DNA of 64,000 nt from Woeseia sp. (lineage in GTDB: Bacteria > Pseudomonadota > Gammaproteobacteria > Steroidobacterales > Woeseiaceae): assembly GCA_021773015.1 (NCBI GenBank), contig JAJFKW010000001.1:496001-560000 (forward strand). Direction: 5' to 3'. The translations under genes and the position numbers were made by a program. Positions 52,231 through 61,448 of this stretch are shown piece by piece. Under the pieces are notes generated by a model. That model had not been told where the DNA came from. It did no database searches and saw nothing but the letters and a program-made list of their open reading frames with translations. Each line of letters opens with the position of its first letter. Position 1 is the stretch's first letter.

Positions 52231-53169
52231 ATGCCACCGCAAATCGAAAATCAAACAGAGCGCGCGCTCGTCATCGCAACCTATAGCCGTGAGATGAGTG
52301 TAAGAAGATCGAACGACCAGGTAGTTAGGACACGAATTAAGGGCAAAAAGTTGAAACCAGTGTGTGGCGACACTGTAACGGTCAATGCGTTGCCCAACGA
52401 GCCGCAATGGCTAATCACCGGTATTGAGCCGAGACGAAACGAACTAAAACGTCCAAATCAGCGCGGTAGCGTGGAGGTGCTTGCTGCAAATGTCGATTTC
52501 TTGTGCGTAGTGGCCGCTCCAGCACCGAAACCTGACTGGTTTGTCGTAGATCGGTATCTGTGCGCGGCAGAACTCATGGGCGCGCGCGCCGCACTCGTAT
52601 TCAACAAAGTTGACTTGCTATCGGCTCACAACGACACGAATATTTCACAGAATTTGGCAGACTACGAACGATTGGAGTATCCGGTGATTCGTTGCAGCGC
52701 GGAGACCGGCGAGAACTTGGCATCGTTACTCGCTCATCTACAGAATTGCACAAGCATTATTGTGGGTCAGTCCGGTGTGGGAAAGTCGAGCATCATCAAT
52801 AAGATAGCCGGAGACCAGCGACAACGCACCGCAAATTTGTCGACCGCGACCGGCGAAGGCGTACATACGACGGTGAACTCGTCAATGTTGACGGTGGGTG
52901 GCGGCGGCCAGGTCATAGACTCGCCAGGCGTCCGAGACTACGCACCGTCGATTAGTACATTCACGGATATCGCCCGCGGTTTTCGCGAGATATCCGCGAT
53001 TGCAGACAGCTGCCGGTTTGCCAATTGCCGGCACCTGGCCGAACCCAATTGCGCGGTTCTCAATGCCGTCGAAGATGGCAACATCAGCGAGCGACGATAC
53101 AAGAGCTATAGGCGCCTTATCGTAATGTCGGAACAAGTAAACAAATCGCACGGCGGGCAGTCAAAATAA
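52231..53169 (+). CDS. rsgA: Small-subunit biogenesis GTPase RsgA
   Basis: Circularly permuted GTPase that checks late 30S assembly. The G motifs are in the permuted order: G4 VFNKVDLL, G1 VGQSGVGKSS, then G3 VIDSPGVRDY. The N-terminal OB fold has PVCGDTVTVN and the zinc site is CRFANCRHLAEPNC. The start is uncertain: an ATG at 52231 (312 aa) or a TTG at 52222 (315 aa). Divergent from orn across 87 bp, the typical arrangement. Confidence 0.95.
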   Translation: MPPQIENQTERALVIATYSREMSVRRSNDQVVRTRIKGKKLKPVCGDTVTVNALPNEPQWLITGIEPRRNELKRPNQRGSVEVLAANVDFLCVVAAPAPKPDWFVVDRYLCAAELMGARAALVFNKVDLLSAHNDTNISQNLADYERLEYPVIRCSAETGENLASLLAHLQNCTSIIVGQSGVGKSSIINKIAGDQRQRTANLSTATGEGVHTTVNSSMLTVGGGGQVIDSPGVRDYAPSISTFTDIARGFREISAIADSCRFANCRHLAEPNCAVLNAVEDGNISERRYKSYRRLIVMSEQVNKSHGGQSK

Positions 53170-53206
53170 CGGCAGGGCAAAAGTTCTGTTTACAGAAAGT
53201 GTGGAC

Positions 53207-53557
53207 TTAGCCAGGCGGCCAGTCGAGGCTTCTACCTCCCAGTATGTGCAAATGCAGGTGGAACACGGTCTGCCCGGCCGCCTCATTGCAATTCATTACG
53301 GCGCGATAACCCTCGTCGGCGATGTCTTCTTGCTTCGCAATCACTGCGGCTGCAGCGAATAGTAGGCCTACATCGTGGGCGTCTTCTTCCCTAATATTGT
53401 TGATGGTCGCAATGTGCCGCTTCGGAATAACTAAGATATGGGTCGGCGCTTTCGGTGCGATATCACGAAATGCGAGCACCTTGTCGTCCTCATATACGAT
53501 ATCAGCAGGGATTTCGCCAGCCGAAATTTTGCAGAACAGGCAATCTGGCTCGTTCAC
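53207..53557 (-). CDS. hinT: HIT-family hydrolase HinT
   Basis: Purine nucleoside phosphoramidase of the HIT superfamily. The 116-residue length is typical. FCKISAGEIPADIVYEDD and ILVIPKRHIATINNI lie in the core. The catalytic H-x-H-x-H lies in TVFHLHLHILGG (H100, H102, H104). The start is GTG at 53557. It is convergent with rsgA and 25 bp after the recR stop on the same strand. Confidence 0.95.
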   Translation of the reverse strand: MNEPDCLFCKISAGEIPADIVYEDDKVLAFRDIAPKAPTHILVIPKRHIATINNIREEDAHDVGLLFAAAAVIAKQEDIADEGYRAVMNCNEAAGQTVFHLHLHILGGRSLDWPPG

Positions 53558-53582
53558 GGTTTGATGAACTCCTAATATTTAG

Positions 53583-54182
53583 TCAATCGACAACTCGTCT
53601 GCCAAAAAATGCATGCGACAGCGTACCGCCGTCAACATATTCGAGTTCGCCACCCAGCGGCACACCATGTGCAATTCTGCTCGCTTGAATATTATTGCGC
53701 GCAGCAATTTCCGCAAGATAGTGTGCGGTAGCGTCCCCTTCAACGGTAGGATTGGTTGCAATGATGAGTTCAACCAAGCCCGGATCCTTAAGTCGATCCT
53801 CCAGGAGATTTAGGCCAAGCTCTTCGGGCCCAATTCCATCCAGTGGCGACAAATGGCCCATCAGCACAAAGTAATAACCGCGGTAGCCAGTCGCATCCTC
53901 TACTGCCATTACATCGGCCGGCGACTCAACAGCGCATAGTAGGCTTGTATCGCGGCCAGAAGCCGAACAAATACTGCACAACTCGTGTTCCGAAAACATT
54001 CGGCATCGGCAGCAATGACCGATGCCCTCAGCGGCTTGTTGCAATGCTGCGGACAAGGCTATAGCGCCGCCTCGATCGCGCTCCAATAGCTGAAACGCAA
54101 TGCGCTGCGCCGACTTCCGTCCTACACCTGGCATACACGTCAGGGCGTCGATTAAACGAACAAGCATAGGCGAATAGGACAT
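53583..54182 (-). CDS. recR: Recombination mediator RecR
   Basis: Partner of RecO/RecF in loading RecA at gaps. The 199-residue length is normal. The N-terminal helix-hairpin-helix has [17 protein letters not shown]. The zinc site is [16 protein letters not shown]. The Toprim domain has [15 protein letters not shown]. The C-terminal Walker-B-like part has [19 protein letters not shown], and [20 protein letters not shown] ends it. It lies 30 bp after ybaB in the dnaX-ybaB-recR block. Confidence 0.97.
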   Translation of the reverse strand: MSYSPMLVRLIDALTCMPGVGRKSAQRIAFQLLERDRGGAIALSAALQQAAEGIGHCCRCRMFSEHELCSICSASGRDTSLLCAVESPADVMAVEDATGYRGYYFVLMGHLSPLDGIGPEELGLNLLEDRLKDPGLVELIIATNPTVEGDATAHYLAEIAARNNIQASRIAHGVPLGGELEYVDGGTLSHAFFGRRVVD

Positions 54183-54212
54183 GAGGTTATTTTCTAATCC
54201 GACCCAGAACGT

Positions 54213-54536
54213 CTAAAACGGTAGCTTCATGCCTGCCGGAAGATTGAGCCCGGATGTCATTCCGGAAAACCGTTCTTGCGTGGTCTTTTCGACTTTTCGA
54301 ATCGCGTCGTTGAATGCCGCAATAATCAAGTCCTCAAGCATATCCTTGTCGTCGGCGAGCAAGACATCGTCAATATCGAGTCCGCGAACTTCGTGCTTGC
54401 AGGTCAGGGTGACTTTCACCATACCGCCGCCCGATTCGCCAACTACCGTAATATTGGCCATTTCCTCTTGCGCTTTCTGCAGGTCTTCCTGCATTTTTTG
54501 GGCCTGCTTCATCAGCTGGCCTATTCCACCTTTCAT
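54213..54536 (-). CDS. ybaB: Nucleoid-associated protein YbaB/EbfC
   Basis: Small dimeric DNA-binding protein. The 107-residue length is normal. The N-terminal helix has [20 protein letters not shown], followed by [20 protein letters not shown] and [26 protein letters not shown] precedes the ATG at 54536 with a 6-nt gap, a strong site. It lies between dnaX and recR, as usual. Confidence 0.97.
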   Translation of the reverse strand: MKGGIGQLMKQAQKMQEDLQKAQEEMANITVVGESGGGMVKVTLTCKHEVRGLDIDDVLLADDKDMLEDLIIAAFNDAIRKVEKTTQERFSGMTSGLNLPAGMKLPF

Positions 54537-54568
54537 AAAATACTCCTTGTCGCTCGCGCTAGCGCCAA

Positions 54569-56179
54569 CTATTTCTCATTCAGATCGATGACTTCGACAC
54601 TATCGGGCTGCAATTTTGCACCAAACATATCCTTAAGGGTCTGAACATTCGGGTCCGACTCTAACGACAGTTTTGCCGCATCGAGTCGATCGCCTCGTTG
54701 GCGAATTATTTCCTGCTGCGGCGTTTCAACGGACGTATCCGGTTCCTCGTCCAAAAGCGATATATCCAGCGATATCTTGCGCGCAAAAAATCGACTCAAC
54801 GCACTTTGCAATGCTGCCTGGCGCGACTTCGTTAGCATCGCCTCGGATCGCCGATCCAGCGCTAAACTGATGTTGTTCCCATCTCGCCGGACGAGCGCGC
54901 AGTTCTTTGCAAGCTCCTTAGCAATACCCGAAATCTCAAGATCGGCAACAATCTCGCCCCACTGTGCGGTTTCGATGCCGACGACGGATTTATTGGAGGA
55001 CTTGGGCTCTACTGGCTCGCTGGGCAGAATGGCCGCGGCGGAACTCGCCGCGGCTGCAGCGCGTTTCGGGCTAGATTGCGTCACCGAGGCACCTTGGCCA
55101 GGCTGAAATGCGAGCATTCGCAGCAACGTCATCTCTGCACCGCTTCGCGGATCCGGCGCCAAATGCAAATCACGTTTGCCCATGATCGCTGTTTGATAAT
55201 AAAGCTGTACGTCTTCTTGCGAAATCTGACCTGCAATTTCGCTGATTTCCGCCTCATCGAAGTCATCGTCGGCGTCTACTATACCGATGACTTGATAGAC
55301 CGCGACCCGCTGCAACGCACGCGCGAGATCCGCTAACATTCGACCGTAGTCAGGGAATTGTTCGTCAATCTCTGCCACAGCTGCCATCAAGCCTGCCGCA
55401 TCCGCTGTACCAAGATACTGCAGAATTCGTCGCACATACTGGCGATCTATCGTTCCAAGCATTGCCGCGACCGGCGCTTCGTTGACTTCGTTACTACAAA
55501 ATGCAATCGCCTGATCAAGCAAACTCAACGCATCGCGCAGACTCCCATCTGCCGCGCGCGCGATCATGACCATTGCAGCGCGTTCGTAGTTGATTTTTTC
55601 CTCGCCGCAAATCAATTCCAATCGATCGCGAATCAAATCTGGCGTCAGTCGCTTCAAATTGAATTGTAAGCAGCGTGATAAAACGGTGATGGGTAACTTC
55701 TGTGGGTCTGTCGTCGCCAGTAAAAACTTGACGTGCTCTGGCGGCTCTTCAAGCGTCTTGAGTAACGCGTTAAACGAACTCTTCGACAACATGTGCACTT
55801 CGTCAATCAAGTAAACCTTGAAACGCCCTCTTGCCGGGGCATATTGCACGTTGTCTAACAAATCCCGTGTATCGTCGACCTTGGTATTGGTTGCCGCATC
55901 CACTTCGATGAGATCGACGAATCGGCCCTCGTCGATTTCACGGCATGCTGAACACTCACCGCAAGGTTTTGAGGTAATGCCGGTCTCACAGTTGAGCGCT
56001 TTTGCCAGAATTCTGGCAATCGTCGTCTTGCCTACACCTCGCGTACCGGTGAACAAATACGCATGATGCAGTCGCTCATTATCGAGCGCATTGACCAAGG
56101 CCTTCAGGACGTGTTCCTGGCCTGCGGTTTCTGTAAAATTCTTGGGACGCCACTTTCTGGCGAGAACGAGGTAGCTCAT
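54569..56179 (-). CDS. dnaX: DNA polymerase III subunits gamma/tau
   Basis: Clamp-loader ATPase. The 536-residue frame contains the ATPase and a shorter tau part. [20 protein letters not shown] is the family start. Walker A is [11 protein letters not shown]; the zinc site is CETG...KPCGECSAC; Walker B is IDEVHMLS; and [10 protein letters not shown] is the Arg-finger region. The C-terminal tau-like part is short compared with E. coli (643 aa). I see no clear A-rich slippery site for a programmed frameshift giving gamma. It heads ybaB and recR and lies 116 bp beyond the 4.5S RNA gene. Confidence 0.96.
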   Translation of the reverse strand: MSYLVLARKWRPKNFTETAGQEHVLKALVNALDNERLHHAYLFTGTRGVGKTTIARILAKALNCETGITSKPCGECSACREIDEGRFVDLIEVDAATNTKVDDTRDLLDNVQYAPARGRFKVYLIDEVHMLSKSSFNALLKTLEEPPEHVKFLLATTDPQKLPITVLSRCLQFNLKRLTPDLIRDRLELICGEEKINYERAAMVMIARAADGSLRDALSLLDQAIAFCSNEVNEAPVAAMLGTIDRQYVRRILQYLGTADAAGLMAAVAEIDEQFPDYGRMLADLARALQRVAVYQVIGIVDADDDFDEAEISEIAGQISQEDVQLYYQTAIMGKRDLHLAPDPRSGAEMTLLRMLAFQPGQGASVTQSSPKRAAAAASSAAAILPSEPVEPKSSNKSVVGIETAQWGEIVADLEISGIAKELAKNCALVRRDGNNISLALDRRSEAMLTKSRQAALQSALSRFFARKISLDISLLDEEPDTSVETPQQEIIRQRGDRLDAAKLSLESDPNVQTLKDMFGAKLQPDSVEVIDLNEK

Positions 56180-56294
56180 GAAGTCGTTGGTGCTGTTGGT
56201 CGCAAGGCTTGTTGTTGACGTGACAGTGTAACCAAAGCTGGCACCGTAACAAGGCTATTTTGATACCCGCAATGGCGGCCGGTCTTTCTAAAGA

Positions 56295-56400
56295 GGCCCG
56301 CGCCAGCCCCTCCCCGGCACCCGGCGTCACCGCTGCCGCTGCTCCCTTCCGGGCCTGACGGAGTTCACGGCTGGCCGTCGCGGGGAAGCCGACGCGGACC
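56295..56400 (-). ncRNA. ffs: 4.5S RNA of the signal recognition particle
   Basis: The minus strand carries the conserved apical hairpin core GTCAGGCCCGGAAGGGAGCA with the GGAA tetraloop, then the conserved GTGACGCCGGGTGCCGG side. The ends GGTCCGCGTCGGC (from 56400) and GCTGGCGCGGGCC (to 56295) pair along 13 positions with three G-U pairs. Length about 106 nt is that of 4.5S RNA. It lies upstream of dnaX on the same strand, as in many gammaproteobacteria. Confidence 0.9.
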
Positions 56401-56407
56401 GGCGGCG

Positions 56408-56436
56408 ATTATCGCGTTCAATTGCGCTCGACACAA
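56408..56436 (-). promoter_or_regulatory. Sigma-70-type promoter of ffs
   Basis: On the minus strand TTGTGT (56436-56431), a 17-nt spacer, then GATAAT (56413-56408). Position +1 falls at 56400, the first base of the RNA. Confidence 0.7.
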
Positions 56437-56546
56437 CGGACATTGCATAGTTTTTGCGGCAATGTGGATAATCGACCGCACAGGTTGCTATTCTCTCGGC
56501 CTCTCGATAATGATTCGCGCAGACAATCTGCGTACACAAGGAAAAG

Positions 56547-58133
56547 ATGATGGCGAATCTGCCAGAATTTGCGACCGTTGATCCGTTTTCCGGAATGACC
56601 GCGGATGCGCCCGGCGAGGTATGCAATCTAGTTGATGGTAACTGGAGCAGCGCTCCCGAATATCGTCGTGACATTGTCGATCCGATGACGGGTGCCGAAT
56701 TTCTCAGAATTCCAGCGACCACAGACGCAAAGCCGTTTATTGATGGATTGCGCTCCTGCAACAAGTCAGGGCGGCACAATCCGCACAAGAATCCCGAGCG
56801 CTATCTCATGCTGGGCCAAACTTGCGCTCGCGTTGCCGCGCTAATGGCACAACCGGAAGTCGAAGCGTTTTTTGTCAAGCTAATCCAGAGAGTGATGCCG
56901 AAAAGTTGGGCACAATGCACTGGTGAATACCGGGTTACCCGCACATTTATCGAAAATTTTGCCGGCGACGGTGTTCGATTCCTCGGTCGCGGCTTTTCAA
57001 ATCCCGGCGACCACGGGGGCCAAGAATCACGCGGCTACCGTTGGCCGTACGGCCCGGTCGTGGTCATTGCGCCGTTTAATTTTCCCTTGGAGATTCCCGT
57101 ACTGCAGGTAATGGGAGCGCTATTTATGGGGAATCGGCCGTTGGTCAAGGTCGATTCGAAAGTCAGCGTGGTTTTTGAGCAATTCGCCCGCCTGTTAGTT
57201 CATGCCGGCCTTCCAGCTGAAGATTTGGATTTGATCCACTGTCGCGGCAGCGAAATGGGAAAATTACTCGATGCTGCAAAGACAGATATTCGGCTAGTCC
57301 AATTTACCGGCTCAACCGGCGTCGCGGAACGCATCTCAACACTAATGAACGGTGCGGTACGATTGGAAGACGCAGGATTTGATTGGAAGGTGATTGGTCC
57401 TGACTACGATCCCAAATGGCTGGACTATGTTGCGTGGCAGTGCGATCAGGATGCCTACAACGCGGCCGGCCAAAAATGCTCGGCGCAGTCCATCATGTTC
57501 GTACATCGCAATTGGCGCGACGCATTATTGCCGAAAATATCAGAATTGGCGGCACAACGCTCGCTGGACAATTTGACGATAGGTCCGATATTGAGCTGGA
57601 CTGATGCACAGATCGACGATCACTTACGAAAACTCGCCACCGTCGACGGTTCGAAGGTACTTTTCGGTGGCCGCCATCTTGAAAACCATACGGTTCCTGC
57701 TTGTTACGGGACGCTGGAGGCCACGGCGGTCGAGGTGCCACTTCACGCGTTGAATGACGATAACTTCGACATGGTCGCGACTGAACTGTTTGGGCCATTT
57801 CAAGTGATTGTCGAATACACAGATCAGGACCTTGACACCGTCCTCGGCGCCCTCGAACGCATTTCTCACCATTTGACGGCTGCCGTTGTCAGCAACGATG
57901 TCGAATTTCAGCATCGTGTGTTGGGGTCCACTGTCAATGGGACAACCTATTGCGGTATGCGCGCGAGGACCACTGGCGCACCGCAAAATCATTGGTTTGG
58001 CCCTTGTGGCGATCCACGCGCCGCAGGTATAGGCACACCAGAAGCTATCGTTGCAACCTGGAGCGGCCACCGGGAAATCATCGTCGATCAGGGACCGCTG
58101 CCGGCGGGCTGGTCAGTACCGCCGATGAATTAG
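56547..58133 (+). CDS. Pyrroline-5-carboxylate dehydrogenase, ALDH12-like
   Basis: NAD-dependent aldehyde dehydrogenase that would oxidise glutamate semialdehyde/P5C to glutamate, the last step of proline breakdown. 528 residues. The pattern RTFIENFAGDGVRFLGRGFS, then QESRGYRWPYGPVVVIAPFN and FNFPLEIPVLQVMGALFMGN, matches plant-type ALDH12 (mitochondrial P5CDH) more than bacterial PutA or RocA. The catalytic Cys is in AAGQKCSAQS, and the Glu lies in RLEDAGFDWKVIGPD. The end is GAPQNHWFGPCGDPRAAG. Two ATGs in tandem follow AAGGAAAAG. No proline dehydrogenase gene is in the window. Confidence 0.88.
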   Translation: MMANLPEFATVDPFSGMTADAPGEVCNLVDGNWSSAPEYRRDIVDPMTGAEFLRIPATTDAKPFIDGLRSCNKSGRHNPHKNPERYLMLGQTCARVAALMAQPEVEAFFVKLIQRVMPKSWAQCTGEYRVTRTFIENFAGDGVRFLGRGFSNPGDHGGQESRGYRWPYGPVVVIAPFNFPLEIPVLQVMGALFMGNRPLVKVDSKVSVVFEQFARLLVHAGLPAEDLDLIHCRGSEMGKLLDAAKTDIRLVQFTGSTGVAERISTLMNGAVRLEDAGFDWKVIGPDYDPKWLDYVAWQCDQDAYNAAGQKCSAQSIMFVHRNWRDALLPKISELAAQRSLDNLTIGPILSWTDAQIDDHLRKLATVDGSKVLFGGRHLENHTVPACYGTLEATAVEVPLHALNDDNFDMVATELFGPFQVIVEYTDQDLDTVLGALERISHHLTAAVVSNDVEFQHRVLGSTVNGTTYCGMRARTTGAPQNHWFGPCGDPRAAGIGTPEAIVATWSGHREIIVDQGPLPAGWSVPPMN

Positions 58134-58182
58134 CCCTTCAATTGACCATCGAATTGAACATTGAATAATCTAGGCTGCCAAG

Positions 58183-59331
58183 TTGCAGAGTAAATTACCC
58201 GGCGTAGGTACTACGATCTTCACGGTCATGAGTCAATTGGCTCATGACTGCAACGCCATCAATTTGTCACAGGGCTTTCCAAGCTTTAACCCTGACCCGG
58301 AACTTTTGGACCTGGTTAGTCACCATTTGTACTCGGGCGCTAATCAATACGCACCGATGCCGGGCGTTCTAGCGTTGCGCGAAGCACTCGCCGCTCAGTA
58401 CGCGACACGACACGCACGAGAGCTTGATCCAGAACTTGAAATTACGGTGTGTTCAGGCGCCACTGAGGGCCTTTATAGTAGCATTACTGCTGTCGTCAGA
58501 CCTGGCGATGAAGTCATCGTATTTGACCCGTGCTACGACGCTTACGAACCCGTCGTCGCATTATCCGGGGGAATCACCCGGCACGTTCCCTTGACCCGCG
58601 ACGAAGCAGGCGAGTTTTCCGTCGATTGGCATCGTTTGCAACAGTCATTGAGCGCTGCGACTCGTCTCATCATATTGAATTTTCCGCACAATCCGACTGG
58701 CGCGATACTCTCCGCACACGATCTGCAAACGCTTGCTTCAATCATTCGCGATACCGATATATTTTTGATTTCCGATGAGGTCTACGAGCACATAATATTC
58801 GACGGCGCAGTTCATCAAAGTTTGCTTAGCAATAACGAACTATGGCAACGCTCGTTCGTCATCTCCTCATTTGGCAAGACCTGCCATGCGACCGGATGGA
58901 AAATTGGTTATTGCATTGCGCCAAAGGAACTGACCACTGAATTACGCAAAGTACATCAATTTACATGCTTTGCTGTATCGACACCTTTTCAGCACGCTCT
59001 TGCTGATTACATTGCGATTAAACCCCATTATTATCAAGGTCTTTCGGCATTTTACTCGAAAACGCGTGACTATTTTGCAGAGCTTCTCGGCAGCACCCGA
59101 TTCGTTTTGACGCCCACCAAAAGCACATTTTTCCAGATCGTCGATTACTCCGCAATAAGCCACAATGTCGATACTGAATTCGCGTCGCAAATGACCCGCG
59201 ACCAAGGTGTCGCTTCGATTCCGATTTCGGTATTTTACGATGCTCCGCCGCCGCAAAACCTATTGAGATTCTGTTTTGCCAAGGACGACGCCACTCTCGA
59301 ACAGGCCGTGGACAATTTATGCAAACTCTAA
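58183..59331 (+). CDS. Class I/II aminotransferase, methionine aminotransferase type (YbdL-like)
   Basis: PLP enzyme that transfers an amino group, in E. coli YbdL preferring methionine and glutamine-type donors. 382 residues. NLSQGFPSFNPDPELLDLV opens the family. Then comes VCSGATEGLYSSITAVVRPG, and VLNFPHNPTGA-type residues as LIILNFPHNPTGAILS. The PLP Lys is in SSFGKTCHATGWKIGYCIAP. The start is TTG at 58183. The omega-amidase gene overlaps its 3' end by 13 bp; together they would run the glutamine transaminase/omega-amidase route that recycles 2-keto-4-methylthiobutyrate to methionine. Confidence 0.9.
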   Translation: MQSKLPGVGTTIFTVMSQLAHDCNAINLSQGFPSFNPDPELLDLVSHHLYSGANQYAPMPGVLALREALAAQYATRHARELDPELEITVCSGATEGLYSSITAVVRPGDEVIVFDPCYDAYEPVVALSGGITRHVPLTRDEAGEFSVDWHRLQQSLSAATRLIILNFPHNPTGAILSAHDLQTLASIIRDTDIFLISDEVYEHIIFDGAVHQSLLSNNELWQRSFVISSFGKTCHATGWKIGYCIAPKELTTELRKVHQFTCFAVSTPFQHALADYIAIKPHYYQGLSAFYSKTRDYFAELLGSTRFVLTPTKSTFFQIVDYSAISHNVDTEFASQMTRDQGVASIPISVFYDAPPPQNLLRFCFAKDDATLEQAVDNLCKL

Positions 59332-60092
59332 CTGTATCGATAATTCAGGCCGAATTGCATTGGCAAGATGCACAACGAAATCGAAGCAATTTTGCCAGCG
59401 CTATTACATCCATTGATCAGCAAACTGATCTGATCATACTGCCCGAAATGTTCACTACGGGATTTACGATGGAGGCGCAAAGCAATGCCGAAAAAATGGA
59501 TGGGGCGACGGTCGATTGGATGCGTGAAACCGCTGCTTCCAGTGGTGCAAACATCTGCGGCAGCCTAATCATTCAAGAACAGGATAGTTTCTACAATCGT
59601 TTTGTTAGCGCGTCTCCTGACGGCGCAATCGCCCACTACGACAAACGGCATTTGTTTCGCTTGGCCGGCGAGCACGAATATTTTTCGCCGGGCACTCGGC
59701 ATCGCACGTTTGAGATCAATGGGTTCACTATTTGCCCAATGATCTGCTATGACCTGCGTTTTCCGGTTTGGAGTCGGAATCGGCAAAACTACGACCTTTT
59801 GATATACGTTGCCAACTGGCCAAGTCCGCGTCACCAAGCGTGGGAAACTCTACTAAGGGCGCGCGCAATTGAGAACCTAAGTTATGTTGTAGGCGTCAAT
59901 CGGGTTGGCGTCGACGGTAATGATCTGCGTTACGATGGAGGAAGTTGCATCGTCGACAGTTTTGGTAACGATCTACAGAATCTACAATCGTCATCCGGCA
60001 TCGCAACCGCAACGCTCGATCTGCAGCAGCTTGCCGCATACCGCAAGAGGTTCGCGTTTCACAAGGATGCCGATGATTTCGAAATTAGCTAA
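59319..60092 (+). CDS. Omega-amidase (YafV/NIT2-like, nitrilase superfamily)
   Basis: Hydrolyses 2-oxoglutaramate or 2-oxosuccinamate to the keto acid and ammonia. 257 residues, normal length. The Glu-Lys-Cys triad is visible: Glu in LIILPEMFTTGF, Lys in HYDKRHLFRLAGEHEYF, and Cys in CPMICYDLRFPVW. WETLLRARAIENLSYVVGVN is typical of YafV. It overlaps the aminotransferase by 13 bp, so the two are translationally coupled and probably act in sequence. The permease gene follows after 33 bp. Confidence 0.93.
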   Translation: MQTLTVSIIQAELHWQDAQRNRSNFASAITSIDQQTDLIILPEMFTTGFTMEAQSNAEKMDGATVDWMRETAASSGANICGSLIIQEQDSFYNRFVSASPDGAIAHYDKRHLFRLAGEHEYFSPGTRHRTFEINGFTICPMICYDLRFPVWSRNRQNYDLLIYVANWPSPRHQAWETLLRARAIENLSYVVGVNRVGVDGNDLRYDGGSCIVDSFGNDLQNLQSSSGIATATLDLQQLAAYRKRFAFHKDADDFEIS

Positions 60093-60125
60093 GTCGAGCG
60101 ACCAGGCACGCCATGCGGGCGAGTT

Positions 60126-61448
60126 ATGAGGAAATTCAGCCGCGCAACCATTACTGCGGTGGTCATCGCCAATATGGTTGGCACTGGCGTATTTACCAGC
60201 CTCGGATTTCAACTCAATGATATTGAGTCAGGCTTTGTACTGCTTATGTTGTGGTTGGTCGGCGGTATTGCCGCATTTTGTGGTGCCATGAGCTATGCAG
60301 AACTCGGCGCTGCGTTGCCGCGCTCCGGCGGAGAGTACAACTTCCTCAGCAGAATATTTCACCCGTCTGCGGGATTTGTTTCTGGCTGGATTTCTGCATC
60401 GGTCGGTTTTACGGCGCCTGTCGCATTGGCAGCATTAACTTTTGCCGCGTATGCGTCTGCCTCTGTTCCCGCTTTGGCCAGCCCACACATACAGAAATCA
60501 CTCGCCATCGCCCTAATTGTCGTACTGACGGCTATTCATACCAGCAGCCACCGCAACAGCGGCGGCCTGCAGAACTTCTTCACAATATTGAAGGTCGTGG
60601 TCATCATCGGTTTTTGTGCGGGTGCCCTCATCTTTGTGGACGAGCTTCAACCGATTAGCGTGTTACCACAGGCAGGCGATGGAAAGCTATTGTTCAGCGG
60701 GTCATTTGCGGTCGCTTTGATCTATGTGAGCTACGCATATGCAGGTTGGAATTCCGCGACTTATCTGAGCAGTGAAATAGATCAGCCGCAAAAAAACCTG
60801 CCGCGAATACTGTTCGTTGGTACGCTGACAGTGACGTTAATGTATCTGGCTTTGAATTTCGTATTTCTGAAAGTTGCGCCAATCTCAGCGATGACCAATC
60901 AAATTGAGGTCGGTGCAATTGCGGCCGAAGCAGCATTCGGTGGAATCGGCGGCAAACTAGTTGGCGTAACCCTCGCATTACTGCTGATTTCGACGGTCAG
61001 CGCAATGACTGTCGCCGGTCCGCGCGTTCTACAAGTCGTAGGCGAGGATTTTCCGACACTAAGCGTGCTAGGGAAAACGAATAAGGACGGCGTGCCGTCC
61101 ATTGCGATCATGACGCAATCCGCGATCGCCGTATCGTTTATTTTGCTCGCGGATTTCCAGTCCATTCTATTGTCCACCGGCTTCATCCTCGCCGTGAACA
61201 ATTTCGCGACCGTAAGTTCGCTTTTTGTATTGCGCTACACACACCCCGACTTACCTAGACCGTACCGGACTTTTGCTTATCCGCTAACGCCGCTTCTTTT
61301 TCTGGTGCTAACGGCTTGGACGATCGTTTTCGTGATTTCCCACAATCCGAAAGAAGCACTATTCGGGTTGGGCTTGATCGTCGGCGGAATCGTAATCTAC
61401 ATTCTGAGCAATCGAAACCGCGACGCCAGTATTTCGGAAGCAGGCTAG
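60126..61448 (+). CDS. APC-superfamily amino acid permease
   Basis: Inner-membrane transporter of 440 residues with about 12 hydrophobic segments. TM1 contains VVIANMVGTGVFTSLGF, the GTGVF substrate-binding break of APC permeases. SYAELGAALPRSGGEYNFLS is the family motif between TM2 and TM3. LRYTHPDLPRPYRTFAYPLT is near the end of the core. The substrate is unknown; its place behind the aminotransferase and omega-amidase suggests methionine, glutamine or a related compound. Overlaps the following gene tail-to-tail by 4 bp. Confidence 0.9.
   Translation: MRKFSRATITAVVIANMVGTGVFTSLGFQLNDIESGFVLLMLWLVGGIAAFCGAMSYAELGAALPRSGGEYNFLSRIFHPSAGFVSGWISASVGFTAPVALAALTFAAYASASVPALASPHIQKSLAIALIVVLTAIHTSSHRNSGGLQNFFTILKVVVIIGFCAGALIFVDELQPISVLPQAGDGKLLFSGSFAVALIYVSYAYAGWNSATYLSSEIDQPQKNLPRILFVGTLTVTLMYLALNFVFLKVAPISAMTNQIEVGAIAAEAAFGGIGGKLVGVTLALLLISTVSAMTVAGPRVLQVVGEDFPTLSVLGKTNKDGVPSIAIMTQSAIAVSFILLADFQSILLSTGFILAVNNFATVSSLFVLRYTHPDLPRPYRTFAYPLTPLLFLVLTAWTIVFVISHNPKEALFGLGLIVGGIVIYILSNRNRDASISEAG

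Noticed and set aside
54569-56179. Programmed frameshift site in dnaX
   Set aside because: I saw no A-rich slippery heptamer with a following hairpin at the expected place; the long frame alone is reported.
56327-56788. 153-codon minus-strand frame over ffs and the dehydrogenase start
   Set aside because: It covers the 4.5S RNA gene and is antisense to a clear ALDH gene.
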